Counted from the first letter of the stretch, positions 9,748-19,312 are shown. The stretch: DNA of 64,000 nucleotides from Porticoccus sp041581635 (GCA_041581635.1 JBFICW010000008.1:1-64000), one strand, 5' to 3'. Made by a program: numbers and translations. The notes: a model not told the origin generated them from the letters alone.

Positions 9748-10021
9748 CAGCACTTCCTCCCAACCCAAACTTGCACAATTCAGGCACCATGGTTAAGCAA
9801 ACAGGCGAACCCTTTAAGGGGACCCCCAACCGTGACTACTCAGCTTATCAATTCGAACCACAAAGCAATTAAAATGCACAATGCTTGATTGTTTTTCTAA
9901 TGGTCTCTAGTTCTTTTTATATAAGTGCTCCAAGCACCCTCATTCTAAACTGATTGTTATGACGACTTAAATTATTTAATTAAAAATAACCTTAATCTAA
10001 TTTGTAGTGATACAACAACAT

Positions 10022-11407
10022 TTAATGTTGTGAGGTTGATTTTTCTAACTTACCCTTAGAAAAATAAGGGTAATGGCCACTTGTAACTCTGAGCCATGTG
10101 TCAAAACAAGCGGCAATCATAATTAATCCGTACTCCACCAGCATCACCCACAACGGTATTTCCAAAGGCTCAACATCAACATACGCCATATTTATACCAA
10201 CAGCATATGACAACAACACACAGATAGAAAATGTCCAGCTCCACAACTGCGGGTAAAACACAGCAAATGGCAGTAACCAGATAACATACCAGGCATTGAC
10301 CACAGGCGAAATAATAAGAAACAAACCAAAGATGATGTCGCCACGAGGCATTTGCCAAGCATTCGCTCTACAGTGTCGCCAAAATATCCACGTATACACG
10401 GCTAGAAAACCGCTGACCAGCATCAGCTTGACTGACATAGCGTCAAACCACTGAAGTAAATATGCATATACAGAACTGTTAAACTGCCACTCCGTGGCGA
10501 AGGTCAACAACCCCTGCATATCCGACGCCCCCCGCCAAACAAAAGGGCCGTATAACATGCCTAACACCATAAAAAACAACACCCAATAACGTAAGGGCAT
10601 GCACCATAAAACAAATGGCACCATCAATAGTGCAAAAACCTTTGCTCCGACACTCAATGCGATAAAGCCGGCTGCCAATGAATACACCTTTTGCTGCCGA
10701 AAATATAATGCCAGCATCATCAACAAAACACCTAAGCCATCCGGGTGTGCCGTAAAGGCAAGCTCTTTGATCACTAGCGGTGACCAGGCATACAGTAGCG
10801 CCCAGCGTGGGCTCACCAATCGCAACAACAGTAGAATAAGGGCTAGATCAGCCAGGCTATAAATTAACTGTAATGGCCAGATTTTTGCCGCCGCTAAAAC
10901 ATGGCTCAGCAAAAACGTATACTCTACTGTCGGTCCATAAATAGTCGGTATATTCGGGTAGTTAATTCTGGCCAACAATGCCTGAAATTTTTCCGGAATG
11001 GCTCCGTCACCGAAAAATTCAGAGGGTGCGACACCATAGGGTGTTCCCGTTTCATAAAACCGGTAGCCATCCCATAGATAACGAAAAAAATCGTCTTCCC
11101 ATAAAGGATCTCCCAGCACACCAATAAGATGGAAACAGCCCGCCCAAAACAACAACCGCGCGGGTGAAATAGACTGCTCATCCGAGTAGCTAAATGCTAT
11201 CAGGGTTGCTAACAGGCAAATGCCTAAAAAACTGTAAAACATCCATAGGGAAAGAAATTCTGGCCGCAGTGAATACCAAGCCAGGGCAGCGTAAGAGATC
11301 GCACAAATCAGTCCGGCCCCATCCAAAGACCAACTGAAGAAAATCGAATTTCTGTTTAAATAAAAACCGCTATTTTTTTTACTTTTTACCGTGTCACCAT
11401 CATTCAT
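10022..11407 (-). CDS. GT-C fold membrane glycosyltransferase (mannosyltransferase-like)
   Basis: A 461-residue protein with roughly ten or more hydrophobic segments. After the first segments it has an acidic loop, DPLWEDDFFRYLWDGYRF, resembling the catalytic Asp loop of polyprenyl-phosphate-sugar-dependent GT-C enzymes. It also has FTAHPDGLGVLLM and GAKVFALLMVPF, as in the DUF2029/PIG-M-like group. It would transfer a sugar from a lipid-linked donor on the periplasmic side; the acceptor is unknown. It is transcribed away from an operon that holds a GT2 enzyme of the type that makes such lipid-linked donors, so the two may work together (inference). Confidence 0.75.
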   Translation of the reverse strand: MNDGDTVKSKKNSGFYLNRNSIFFSWSLDGAGLICAISYAALAWYSLRPEFLSLWMFYSFLGICLLATLIAFSYSDEQSISPARLLFWAGCFHLIGVLGDPLWEDDFFRYLWDGYRFYETGTPYGVAPSEFFGDGAIPEKFQALLARINYPNIPTIYGPTVEYTFLLSHVLAAAKIWPLQLIYSLADLALILLLLRLVSPRWALLYAWSPLVIKELAFTAHPDGLGVLLMMLALYFRQQKVYSLAAGFIALSVGAKVFALLMVPFVLWCMPLRYWVLFFMVLGMLYGPFVWRGASDMQGLLTFATEWQFNSSVYAYLLQWFDAMSVKLMLVSGFLAVYTWIFWRHCRANAWQMPRGDIIFGLFLIISPVVNAWYVIWLLPFAVFYPQLWSWTFSICVLLSYAVGINMAYVDVEPLEIPLWVMLVEYGLIMIAACFDTWLRVTSGHYPYFSKGKLEKSTSQH

Positions 11408-11623
11408 CGCTAAGCAACTTCGTTATAAGCAAACCACTAGAGACTTAAAGTTAAAAATAGACTGCCCCGAGATAAGAAAAAAACCAAACTAGCACAAAAA
11501 TCATATCTATGCTGGCTTGGACCATTTAACGGGTAACATTAACGTCGAACTATTTCACCACTCGGTACTCTATAGTTACCATAAAGCAGGTCCTTATAAA
11601 TACTCAGTAAACAGGCAATACAC

Positions 11624-11938
11624 ATGATAAAAATTCGAGTATACGGCGTACCGGCTTTTCTCTTATCGATAGTCTTCACATTAAGCACATCAATGGCACT
11701 GGCTTCTATCAATATGGCCCCACCTTCCCTTGATGACCCCTACTACTTGGGCAAAGTAACCTATCATCGAAAGTTAGCCTGTGACTCATGTCCTCTGGCA
11801 AAAACCACCCTGACAGCCGATAAAGCAAAAGTGTTTATTCAACGACTTAACACTGACAAACAATTAATGACCCTGTTAAATGACAAAGAGCGTGCGGCGG
11901 TAACCCATTACCTCAAGGAATACTTCGGGCCCCGATAA
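11624..11938 (+). CDS. Secreted cytochrome-c-like protein lacking the haem histidine
   Basis: A 104-residue protein with a signal peptide ending near ALAS. The mature part follows the outline of a small class I cytochrome c: LGKVTYHRKLACDSC near the N-terminus and a C-terminal helix ERAAVTHYLKEYF. The expected CXXCH haem site reads C53-D-S-C56-P, so the axial histidine is absent and haem attachment is unlikely. The two cysteines could instead act as a disulphide or metal site. It is the first gene of a three-gene operon, 44 bases before the GT2 gene. Family membership is inferred from the pattern only. Confidence 0.65.
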   Translation: MIKIRVYGVPAFLLSIVFTLSTSMALASINMAPPSLDDPYYLGKVTYHRKLACDSCPLAKTTLTADKAKVFIQRLNTDKQLMTLLNDKERAAVTHYLKEYFGPR

Positions 11939-11982
11939 CGCCCTGCTCACGAATCCAGCTTACACCTTTGGGGAGTGACCTG

Positions 11983-12750
11983 ATGTACCAGAAAAAAAGT
12001 GTCACTTGCATTATTCCTACTCGCGATGAAGCAAAGGCTATCGGGCTGGTAATTCAGGGGCTTCAAGCACTACACAATGAAGATGGCAGTCCTATTATTG
12101 ATGTCATTCTAGTCTGCAACAATGGCTCAACCGATGACACAGCCATGATCGCCCAAAATGCAGGTGCCAACGTTGTTCATCAACCCCAATTCGGTTATGG
12201 CATCGCCTGTCTGACGGCATTAGATCATGCACAGGACTCAGACATTCTGCTGTTTATCGATGGTGACAATGCATTCAGAGCCGCACAGGCAATGCCACTA
12301 ATTAACGCCGTGGCAATGGGAGCAGATCTCGCAATAGGGTCACGCAACTTAGGTTGTATTGCGAGGGGTTCGCTCACCCTACCCCAGCGTGGTGGGAACT
12401 GGCTGGCCAGCTATTTGATCAAATTATTATGGCATCATAAAGTGACAGATCTGGGGCCCTTTCGTGCTATTTCACAGCAGGCTCTAAAACGACTGGCTAT
12501 GGAAGATAAACGCTTCGGCTGGACCATAGAGATGCAGATTAAGGCCATTCAAATGAACATGCAGATAGAAGAACATCCTGTAGACACATTTAACCGCCTC
12601 GGCCGATCAAAAATCAGCGGCACAGTGAGAGGGACTATTGGCGCAGGTATAGGAATCTTGTCGATGATTGCCAAACTTCGATGGAGACAGCTACGCTATG
12701 GCTCCGCATCACTAAAACACTCAAACCAATACCAAGGAAAAACCCTTTAA
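11983..12750 (+). CDS. Family 2 glycosyltransferase, dolichyl-phosphate-sugar synthase type
   Basis: A 255-residue cytosolic GT-A fold enzyme of the DPM1/polyprenyl-phosphate glycosyltransferase type. Visible motifs are CIIPTRDEA, VCNNGSTDDT, the metal-binding-type IDGDN, IGSRNLG and the acceptor-side TDLGPFRAI. There are no C-terminal membrane segments. The ATG at 11983 is used because GGGGAG lies 7 bases upstream; a TTG 15 bases earlier overlaps that site. The stop overlaps the next start as TAATG. It probably makes a lipid-linked sugar donor, which would suit the divergent GT-C gene. Confidence 0.85.
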   Translation: MYQKKSVTCIIPTRDEAKAIGLVIQGLQALHNEDGSPIIDVILVCNNGSTDDTAMIAQNAGANVVHQPQFGYGIACLTALDHAQDSDILLFIDGDNAFRAAQAMPLINAVAMGADLAIGSRNLGCIARGSLTLPQRGGNWLASYLIKLLWHHKVTDLGPFRAISQQALKRLAMEDKRFGWTIEMQIKAIQMNMQIEEHPVDTFNRLGRSKISGTVRGTIGAGIGILSMIAKLRWRQLRYGSASLKHSNQYQGKTL

Positions 12751-13598
12751 TGAAAAGAGTGACCTCATTACAGCTAAGTTTGGATTATGCTGTTACTGCA
12801 CTGGTGCTCTCGGTTTTCTCATTATTTGTACAATTTTCACATGCTGCACCTGACAGCGAAGCATTAATTTTCTGGGCTAAAAGTAATGAAAACAGTATCG
12901 CGTCGATAAACCACAACCATTGGCAGTCATTATTAGATAAATATGTTATTCATGATCACCCAAGTGGAATAAACCGTTTTAGCTATGCCAAGGTTAGTGC
13001 TGACGACAATGACAATCTGAAACTCTATTTAAAGAAAATGCAACAACTAAACCCTCGAAACTTTAACCGTGCCGAACAAAAAGCCTATTGGATAAATATT
13101 TACAATGCCCTCACAGTAACCATCATCCTGGAAAACTATCCGGTAGAGTCTATTACCAAGTTGGGCGAAAGTTTTTTCAGCTTTGGCCCATGGGACGACA
13201 AGGTTGCAGAAATTGAAGGCCAAAAACTCTCACTAAATGATATCGAACACCGCATTCTTAGGCCGTTATTCCATGACAGCCGCATTCACTATGCGGTGAA
13301 CTGTGCCAGTCTCAGCTGTCCTAACCTGCTCCCCACGGCGTTTACTGCTGATAACACAGACAGCCTTCTAGAGCAGGCTGCTCATCAATACATCAACCAT
13401 CCACGCGGAGTAAGCTTTGAAAACTCTGAACTTAAGGTATCCAGTATTTATCATTGGTACAAAGATGATTTTGGTGGAACCGACCAAGCGCTGATGGCTC
13501 ATTTAATTAGTTATGCAGAACCCCCTTTAGCCAAGCAGTTAAAGAACTATAACGGTGATATAGACCACCACTACAACTGGGCATTAAACAAACCCTGA
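12750..13598 (+). CDS. Secreted DUF547 protein
   Basis: A 282-residue protein with a signal peptide (hydrophobic segment, then FSHA before AAPDSE), so probably periplasmic. It has the DUF547 core: AYWINIYNALTVTIILENYP, SLNDIEHRILRPLF, HYAVNCASLSCPNL and VSSIYHWYKDDFGG. The family's biochemical role is unknown to me. The start at 12750 overlaps the GT2 stop (TAATG) with AAGGA 9-10 bases upstream, so translation is coupled. It completes the operon cytochrome-like, GT2, DUF547. Confidence 0.88.
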   Translation: MKRVTSLQLSLDYAVTALVLSVFSLFVQFSHAAPDSEALIFWAKSNENSIASINHNHWQSLLDKYVIHDHPSGINRFSYAKVSADDNDNLKLYLKKMQQLNPRNFNRAEQKAYWINIYNALTVTIILENYPVESITKLGESFFSFGPWDDKVAEIEGQKLSLNDIEHRILRPLFHDSRIHYAVNCASLSCPNLLPTAFTADNTDSLLEQAAHQYINHPRGVSFENSELKVSSIYHWYKDDFGGTDQALMAHLISYAEPPLAKQLKNYNGDIDHHYNWALNKP

Positions 13599-13719
13599 AC
13601 TAAATGCCATGAAAACTGAACGAATAACAAGCTTCGGCATCAGAACTATGAGGTTCAATATATAATCGGACAAAATCTCATAGACGTTGCAAAAAACTGT
13701 CATCAACACGGATAATTAG

Positions 13720-14268
13720 ATGAACATTTTCACAGCAATAATGACTCTTTTTATCTTTCTGTCATTCAACGTATGTGCTGAAGAGGCAGAGAAAAACAAC
13801 ATCGACTGGACATCAAAAAAAGACATCAAGGAGCACATTTTTTTTACTCTGGAGCCACAACGAGGAGAGGTCACCTACGGACCAAATTTTGCCCTTTCGA
13901 ATGAAGTATCCAACGATGATTTCTCTGAGGTTTACCTGATCAGGTCAATGAAAATAGATGATGAAGAGCTCTTCACTCTTCATATTACTGGCCTCTACCA
14001 CGATAATGATTGGCGAAACTACACAAAGGCAAAAACGGCTGAAGGAAACCAACTACCACTCGTTGTATTGGAAAAAACCAAACTATCCTGCGATGAAAAA
14101 GACCTCTGTCAATATGAAGAGAAGCTCGCGATAAGGCTGGATTTTATTGATGTTGTCGACTCCATGACCACCCACCTTGAGATAATAATTTCCGGCAATA
14201 GAACGGACCATATAAAAATCCCCGGAAACTACTTTTTAGCCATGATGCAGTCTATAAAAGCAGAATAA
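13720..14268 (+). CDS. Secreted hypothetical protein
   Basis: A 182-residue protein with a signal peptide (NIFTAIMTLFIFLSFNVCA) and an acidic mature region. The C22 of NVCAEEA could suggest a lipoprotein, but the residues before it (FNVC) are a poor lipobox, so simple export is more likely. A C-x6-C pair (SCDEKDLCQ) may form a disulphide. I recognise no family. It lies 120 bases after the DUF547 gene, perhaps with its own promoter. Confidence 0.6.
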   Translation: MNIFTAIMTLFIFLSFNVCAEEAEKNNIDWTSKKDIKEHIFFTLEPQRGEVTYGPNFALSNEVSNDDFSEVYLIRSMKIDDEELFTLHITGLYHDNDWRNYTKAKTAEGNQLPLVVLEKTKLSCDEKDLCQYEEKLAIRLDFIDVVDSMTTHLEIIISGNRTDHIKIPGNYFLAMMQSIKAE

Positions 14269-14571
14269 TTAAACCCTTTGATATCACATGACGCCATAGT
14301 AGCTTCTACTAGACAGTTTACTGCCAACCATCCGACAACACCCGAACAACAGTAGATACTATTGAGGATGTGGATCGATCTGCGAGTGCTGCCAGTAAGG
14401 AGATACAATAGCAACACTGCACCAAGGCCGATTCCGCCTATGGCAGAGGTGTGCCAGGCTCGTCAACGCGGCCTTGCTAACGATGGTGTAACTACACGGG
14501 GAACCCCACCATTGAATTAACGCCGGTGCAGGGCATCGGCTATCAAGGGACATGGCGCGAAGGTTTTATTC
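14269..14571. other. Intergenic region with possible coding remnant
   Basis: About 300 bases between two convergent genes. One plus-strand frame from about 14479 reads like protein (GNPTIELTPVQGIGY, then REGFIP), but it has no start and runs into the 3' end of the DUF4197 gene on the other strand. It may be a gene fragment or chance. No terminator hairpin was seen. Confidence 0.3.
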
Positions 14572-15333
14572 CTACTGACCAAATACCTTTTTCAGCAATG
14601 CAGTCGTTTGCTTAACAGGGTCTTTGCGGATGGCCGCCTCTTCCTTAGCCAAGTAATAAAAAATACCCTCCATTCCCTTATTAACCGTGTATTCGGTCAG
14701 ATTGGCTTTAATATCTGGCACAAACGGAATCGTTTTATAGTTACTCATGATCGTGTCGTAGGTTTGCACCGCACCCACTTCACTCAAACTATTTTCTATT
14801 ACCGGACGCATTTCATCGGCCAGTTGCGCGCTCATCTTCTCCTTAAAATAGTGCGTTGCTGAGTCGTCGGGGCCATTATAAATTTTCTTGGCATCATCGA
14901 TGCTCATCTCGGTAATCGCCGCCCAAAAGAGCTGCTTGGCTTTCGGTGTCGCCGCTTCTGCACTACGGTTCAGTTTGGTTTCCAGCTCACTTAACATGAA
15001 GCCCATACCTACCGTATCGAGCAGGCTCTTTGCCTGCTGAATCTGGGCTGGCAGTGGAATATGAATCGTCTCATCTTGATTAAACCCCTCGGGCTTACCC
15101 AATTGAGTAACCACATTTTCGGTGCCCACCTTCAGAGCATCTTTCAAACCCGCACTAATCTCCTCCACACTGAGTGCAGATAATGCGGTATCCGTAGCAC
15201 TGTTCTCACTTTGGGGTTGAGTATTTACAACGCTATCCAATACACTTTTACCGGTATCCCACCAACTACCGGCACTGGCCGGTAGTTGCAATATCATCAA
15301 TGAAACGCCGGCTAAAACTGACATTTTTTTCAT
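14572..15333 (-). CDS. DUF4197 family periplasmic protein
   Basis: A 253-residue protein with a signal peptide (KKMSVLAGVSLMILQLPASA). The remainder is the alpha-helical DUF4197 domain: LSVEEISAGLKDALKVGTENV, then HIPLPAQIQQAKSLLDTVGMG and the closing NKGMEGIFYYLAKEEAAIRKDP. The length is normal for the family. No function is established to my knowledge. It is divergent from rhlE, with about 150 bases between them. Confidence 0.88.
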   Translation of the reverse strand: MKKMSVLAGVSLMILQLPASAGSWWDTGKSVLDSVVNTQPQSENSATDTALSALSVEEISAGLKDALKVGTENVVTQLGKPEGFNQDETIHIPLPAQIQQAKSLLDTVGMGFMLSELETKLNRSAEAATPKAKQLFWAAITEMSIDDAKKIYNGPDDSATHYFKEKMSAQLADEMRPVIENSLSEVGAVQTYDTIMSNYKTIPFVPDIKANLTEYTVNKGMEGIFYYLAKEEAAIRKDPVKQTTALLKKVFGQ

Positions 15334-15486
15334 ATGAAGCTCCCAAGCCTTTATTACCTACAGGTAGCAATTAACACCAGACTAGCAGGCCAGCTGAAAT
15401 CCCCCTAATAATTCTGTCAGAAATCTATCGCCAACCCTTTATACTCCACTCCTCCACCGCCAACATCGACAGACAGAGATTGCTGA

Positions 15487-16851
15487 ATGAGTTTTTCCAC
15501 CTTTGGTCTATGTCCCCAAATCCTTGCAGCTATTGCCGAACAGGGCTATGAGTTGCCAACGCCGATTCAGACCAAGGCAATACCCGCGGCAATTCAGGGA
15601 AAAGATGTCATGGCTGCGGCTCAAACGGGTACTGGAAAGACGGCGGGGTTTGTCCTACCGATCCTGGACAAACTCGCCAGAGGTAAAGGTGCCCAAGCCA
15701 ACCACACCCGCGCTTTAATTCTAGCTCCGACTCGAGAGCTGGCAGCTCAAGTTGCTGAGAGCGTCGCAACCTATGGTAAATATTTACCACTGCGCTCTAC
15801 CGTGGTCTATGGCGGTGTCAAAATAAACCCCCAGATGATGAAACTGCGTAAGGGTGTCGATATTCTCGTGGCGACACCGGGACGCCTGTTAGACCTGCAC
15901 CAACAAAATGCGGTGAAGTTTAACCAATTGGAAATACTGGTATTGGATGAAGCCGACCGAATGCTGGATTTGGGGTTTATCACCGATATTAAAAAAGTGC
16001 TCGCACTATTACCGCGTCATCGTCAAAGTCTGATGTTCTCAGCAACCTTCTCTGACGACATTCGCAAACTCGCCAAGGGGTTGGTAGACAACCCCGTTGA
16101 GATCTCAGTCAATCCTAAAAACACCACGGCAACTACCGTTAAACAGTGGATCTGCCCCGTTGATAAAAAACAAAAGCCCGCACTACTCATAGAGCTGATC
16201 AGACAAAATAAATGGGAGAGGCTTCTGGTCTTTACCAAGACCAAAAAAGGTGCCAACCAACTCACAAAATACTTAGCCAATGATGGGCTGAAAGCGGCGG
16301 CGATTCACGGAGACAAGAGTCAGGCAGTAAGAACAAAAACCCTCGAGGATTTCAAAAAAGGCGCGATTAAAATTTTAGTAGCCACCGATGTGGCTGCCCG
16401 GGGCCTGGACATCGACCAGCTCCCGCAGGTGGTCAATTTTGACCTGCCCATCGTAGCTGAGGACTATATACATAGGATAGGACGAACCGGTCGGGCTGGC
16501 TTAAAGGGGCAAGCAGTTTCACTGGTCAGTGCCGATGAATTCAAACAGCTGACGGATATTGAACAGTTGATAAAACAGCTATTAACTCGAAAACTAATGG
16601 ATGGATTTGAACCAGACCACAATGTCCCAGAATCAAAATTAGACCTACGCCCGAGAAAACCCAAAAAGCCTAAAAAACCCAAAAATCCAAATAAACCAAA
16701 AACTGACCAACAAACGGGCATACGTCCCGGGGGAAAACTTAGAAGTAAATCCGGTGGTCAAAAGCCTGGCGTAAAAAACAGGACGCGCTCGACGGACAAT
16801 ACGGCAGGCGGAAAATCAGGTAACAAAAAGAAGAGGCCAACGCGTCGTTAG
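15487..16851 (+). CDS. rhlE: DEAD-box RNA helicase RhlE
   Basis: ATP-dependent RNA helicase (454 residues) acting in ribosome assembly or RNA turnover. It shows the Q motif (YELPTPIQTKAIP), motif I AAQTGTGKT (residues 44-52), PTRELA, DEADRMLDLGF, SAT in MFSATFSDDI, VATDVAARGLDI and HRIGRTGRAG. The C-terminal tail after residue 375 is a basic, disordered, Lys/Pro-rich stretch (repeats of KPKKPK), as in many RhlE proteins, and probably binds RNA. It converges with yajD. Confidence 0.95.
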   Translation: MSFSTFGLCPQILAAIAEQGYELPTPIQTKAIPAAIQGKDVMAAAQTGTGKTAGFVLPILDKLARGKGAQANHTRALILAPTRELAAQVAESVATYGKYLPLRSTVVYGGVKINPQMMKLRKGVDILVATPGRLLDLHQQNAVKFNQLEILVLDEADRMLDLGFITDIKKVLALLPRHRQSLMFSATFSDDIRKLAKGLVDNPVEISVNPKNTTATTVKQWICPVDKKQKPALLIELIRQNKWERLLVFTKTKKGANQLTKYLANDGLKAAAIHGDKSQAVRTKTLEDFKKGAIKILVATDVAARGLDIDQLPQVVNFDLPIVAEDYIHRIGRTGRAGLKGQAVSLVSADEFKQLTDIEQLIKQLLTRKLMDGFEPDHNVPESKLDLRPRKPKKPKKPKNPNKPKTDQQTGIRPGGKLRSKSGGQKPGVKNRTRSTDNTAGGKSGNKKKRPTRR

Positions 16852-16874
16852 AAGACTGACACTCCAATAAACTT

Positions 16875-17258
16875 TTAGTGATTACCGTTTGACTCGTCAC
16901 CCTTCAATAACTCGCTAAGCCCTGCAAAGGGGTTATGAGTTGCAGCACTTTTCTCAGTATCCGTCGACGTATTACCGCCATCGGCTTCGGTGTAGCGCGA
17001 GTGTTCATTATCGTGGCAGTAGAGACACAATAACTCCCAATTGCTGCCATCTGCCGGGTTATTGTCATGATTGTGATCACGGTGATGTACCGTCAATTGG
17101 CTGAGGTTTTGCCGGGTAAACTCTCGAGCACAACGGCCGCACACCCAGGGATACATTTTCAAGGCCCGTTCACGGTAGCCTTTTTCTCGCTCCTCCCGAG
17201 CACGACGAGCTTCGGCAACCACACTGCTAAGTTTGCTAGAGGATTTATCTGAGGGCAT
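16875..17258 (-). CDS. yajD: YajD-type HNH nuclease family protein
   Basis: A small (127-residue) HNH protein. It has the zinc Cys pairs CGRC (near residue 41) and CLYC, and the HNH core TVHHRDHNHDNNPADGSNWELLCLYCHDNEH. It matches the YajD group, whose substrate is not established. The ATG at 17256-17258 is preferred because a G-run lies about 5 bases upstream; an in-frame GTG two codons earlier abuts that run. Confidence 0.88.
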   Translation of the reverse strand: MPSDKSSSKLSSVVAEARRAREEREKGYRERALKMYPWVCGRCAREFTRQNLSQLTVHHRDHNHDNNPADGSNWELLCLYCHDNEHSRYTEADGGNTSTDTEKSAATHNPFAGLSELLKGDESNGNH

Positions 17259-17320
17259 ATTCACCCCCCAGTTTTGCCTTAATCATAAATAACGCCCTTA
17301 TTTCCACTGACTCAAACCCA

Positions 17321-18370
17321 TTAAACCGGCGTCGCCAATAACTCATTCAGGTGGTTATCGACCTGCTCGGTATAGCTTGGATCCATGCCGAAAAGCCCCA
17401 AATGTCCCCAGTCGGTATCGATCACTCTAAATTCACTATTCGGCACCATTTTCTGGTGATCTTCGCAGTCTCTGGGAGGAAAAAACATATCGGAACTAAT
17501 GGGCATGACAAACATTTTTGCTTTAATTCGACCCAAAGCATCTTCGAGGTTGCCACCCGTAATTCTGCTCACGTCCCCTCTTTGCCATTTCCAGGCCATG
17601 CACAACAAATTATTTGGATCCATGGGTAAGAAATACCCTTGAGTAAACCCTACATAAAAATCTGCAAGGGAAGAAAAACCTAATTCACGCCATAGCTCTT
17701 TCTTAAACATCTCTGTGCTATAACCCATCACAGACCAGAGGTCGGCATGCCGACGCAACCCGCAATGAACGTCATTTGAATCTGAATACCAACCATTATG
17801 CCAAGCCGGGTCAGAGGTTATGGCCTCATTTAATGTCTTGGTGAATAAGAAATCATGGGGGGTATTCTTCGCCGTTCCGGCAATAGCTGCCGCCCGCTTA
17901 ACCATGTCCGGGTAGCGCACAGCCCACTCCCAGGTCTGCTGGGCACCCATCGACCCGCCGACAACCAGCGCCAATGAATCGATACCATACTTTTCAGTGA
18001 GCAACCGGTGCTGCGCGCGAACATCATCACCAATTCTCACCCGCGGGAAGGCTGCCGCTCCAAGTGGTGGCGGTGTGTTATGAGGCGACGTGGATAAACC
18101 ATTACCGATCTGATTGATGATAATGACAAAGTATTTATCGGGGTCAATGGCTCGCCCCTGACCGACGTAGACCTGTTCCATAATTTTACTGGTACCGGAA
18201 TACCAGGTAGTCATCAAAATGACGTTATCTTTATCTGTGTTTAATGCACCAAATGTTGAATACGCCAGCTGGCAGTTTCTGATAGTCCCGCCACTCTCTA
18301 ATTGAAAATCACCCAGGTCAAAAAGCTCAAAGGAGCCATGATTCTCCTGCGAGTAGTACTCATTTGTCAT
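17321..18370 (-). CDS. MetX-like alpha/beta hydrolase
   Basis: A 349-residue alpha/beta hydrolase resembling homoserine O-acetyltransferase (MetX). The nucleophile elbow is VGGSMGAQQ (S140). The other triad members are likely D294 in MPISSDMFF and H323 in DWGHLGLFG. True MetX proteins carry GGSMGGMQ and substrate-loop residues that are not clearly kept here, so another acyl transfer or ester hydrolysis is possible. The ATG at 18370 has AAGGAG 7 bases upstream; an in-frame ATG two codons earlier lies too close to that site. No methionine genes are nearby. Confidence 0.82.
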   Translation of the reverse strand: MTNEYYSQENHGSFELFDLGDFQLESGGTIRNCQLAYSTFGALNTDKDNVILMTTWYSGTSKIMEQVYVGQGRAIDPDKYFVIIINQIGNGLSTSPHNTPPPLGAAAFPRVRIGDDVRAQHRLLTEKYGIDSLALVVGGSMGAQQTWEWAVRYPDMVKRAAAIAGTAKNTPHDFLFTKTLNEAITSDPAWHNGWYSDSNDVHCGLRRHADLWSVMGYSTEMFKKELWRELGFSSLADFYVGFTQGYFLPMDPNNLLCMAWKWQRGDVSRITGGNLEDALGRIKAKMFVMPISSDMFFPPRDCEDHQKMVPNSEFRVIDTDWGHLGLFGMDPSYTEQVDNHLNELLATPV

Positions 18371-18477
18371 CTTCATGCTCCTTTATCAGGATTCACAGAT
18401 TAGCGGTGAAGAACCACAAATGCGTATGGTTTAACGCATTAGCAACACCTACCCGACGTAGGAGAATACGGCGAAAT

Positions 18478-19305
18478 CTATAAAAGCTCCACCCCGTAAG
18501 GTGTTTCCAGCTTCATGCGCCACTGCGCCTTAACTTTGTAGACCCAGCCCTGTACCTCGAGCTTCCGTCCAAGGAGATGAGAGAACCACGCTTTAGTAAA
18601 TCGGTGGTGATGCTCTGAATAGATCATCACAGAAATATTGTCATCTAACGTCAGTCGCCAGTGCTTACCCAGGTGAACGCCTGTCACCACCCCCTGAATC
18701 CTATGGAAGCCACCCCGCCTAATGGCTTTGGCTTCCAACGGTAAAAGCCCCTTGTCGCCCCACAACCCCAGTCTGGCACCCCTGGCCCTCTGTTCTGCTG
18801 CTGCAAAGCATTCAGCCAACGTCAGGTTAGGGGGTATCGCCACATGGTAAGCCAAACCCTGTTGTAATAACTGCTGTTCAAGGCTTTGTCCCAGGTCGTT
18901 GTAAATATGCCCCAACCAGCGCCCGTAACGATCTTTGGTTTGGGTATCCAGTAATAACTCAATGTGCCGAGACTGCTGAACAAATTCACTGACCGCTTGC
19001 CGGGCACGACGAGAAAATGGTTCGCCCGGCCTACCATCACGCCCCATCTCCGTGGCATTTATACCCACTAGGCGTATTTTGCGACCATCGGACAGTGTCA
19101 GGGTGTCGCCATCATAAATTCTGGCAACGCGAACCACCTCGGTTTTAGCAAATGGGGCACAGTATTTAGGCGAAGCAGGAGAAGGAGAAAGGGCGCTATC
19201 GGCAACACCAGGGGTAATAAAACCAAATGTAGTCAGTACAAAAACAAAAAAAACGCTCAAGGCGTGAGCCAGGAGCGTTTTTTCGCTGCCTCGAAAGGCA
19301 AACAT
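18478..19305 (-). CDS. Secreted thermonuclease (SNase-like)
   Basis: A 275-residue exported nuclease. A hydrophobic leader (LLAHALSVFFVFVLTTFGFI) precedes a staphylococcal-nuclease OB fold. The catalytic pattern is VARIYDGDTL, then R78 and E86 in IRLVGINATEMG, and RYGRW (R126/R129 region). The calcium-ligand position that is Asp40 in S. aureus nuclease is Asn83 here. About 100 further C-terminal residues follow the nuclease fold. The frame is open further upstream through rpmE, but the ATG at 19305 is chosen because it follows the rpmE stop by 7 bases and begins a signal peptide. Probably cotranscribed with rpmE. Confidence 0.85.
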   Translation of the reverse strand: MFAFRGSEKTLLAHALSVFFVFVLTTFGFITPGVADSALSPSPASPKYCAPFAKTEVVRVARIYDGDTLTLSDGRKIRLVGINATEMGRDGRPGEPFSRRARQAVSEFVQQSRHIELLLDTQTKDRYGRWLGHIYNDLGQSLEQQLLQQGLAYHVAIPPNLTLAECFAAAEQRARGARLGLWGDKGLLPLEAKAIRRGGFHRIQGVVTGVHLGKHWRLTLDDNISVMIYSEHHHRFTKAWFSHLLGRKLEVQGWVYKVKAQWRMKLETPYGVELL

Positions 19306-19312
19306 TATAGCG

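Noticed and set aside
14359..14553. A 64-codon minus-strand reading frame between two secreted-protein genes
   Set aside because: Biased composition and no start signal; the opposite strand reads equally like protein, so no gene can be supported.
16620..16800. Lys/Pro-rich repeats at the end of rhlE as a sign of a frameshift
   Set aside because: Basic, disordered tails are normal for RhlE proteins, and the frame ends at a clean stop before the convergent gene.
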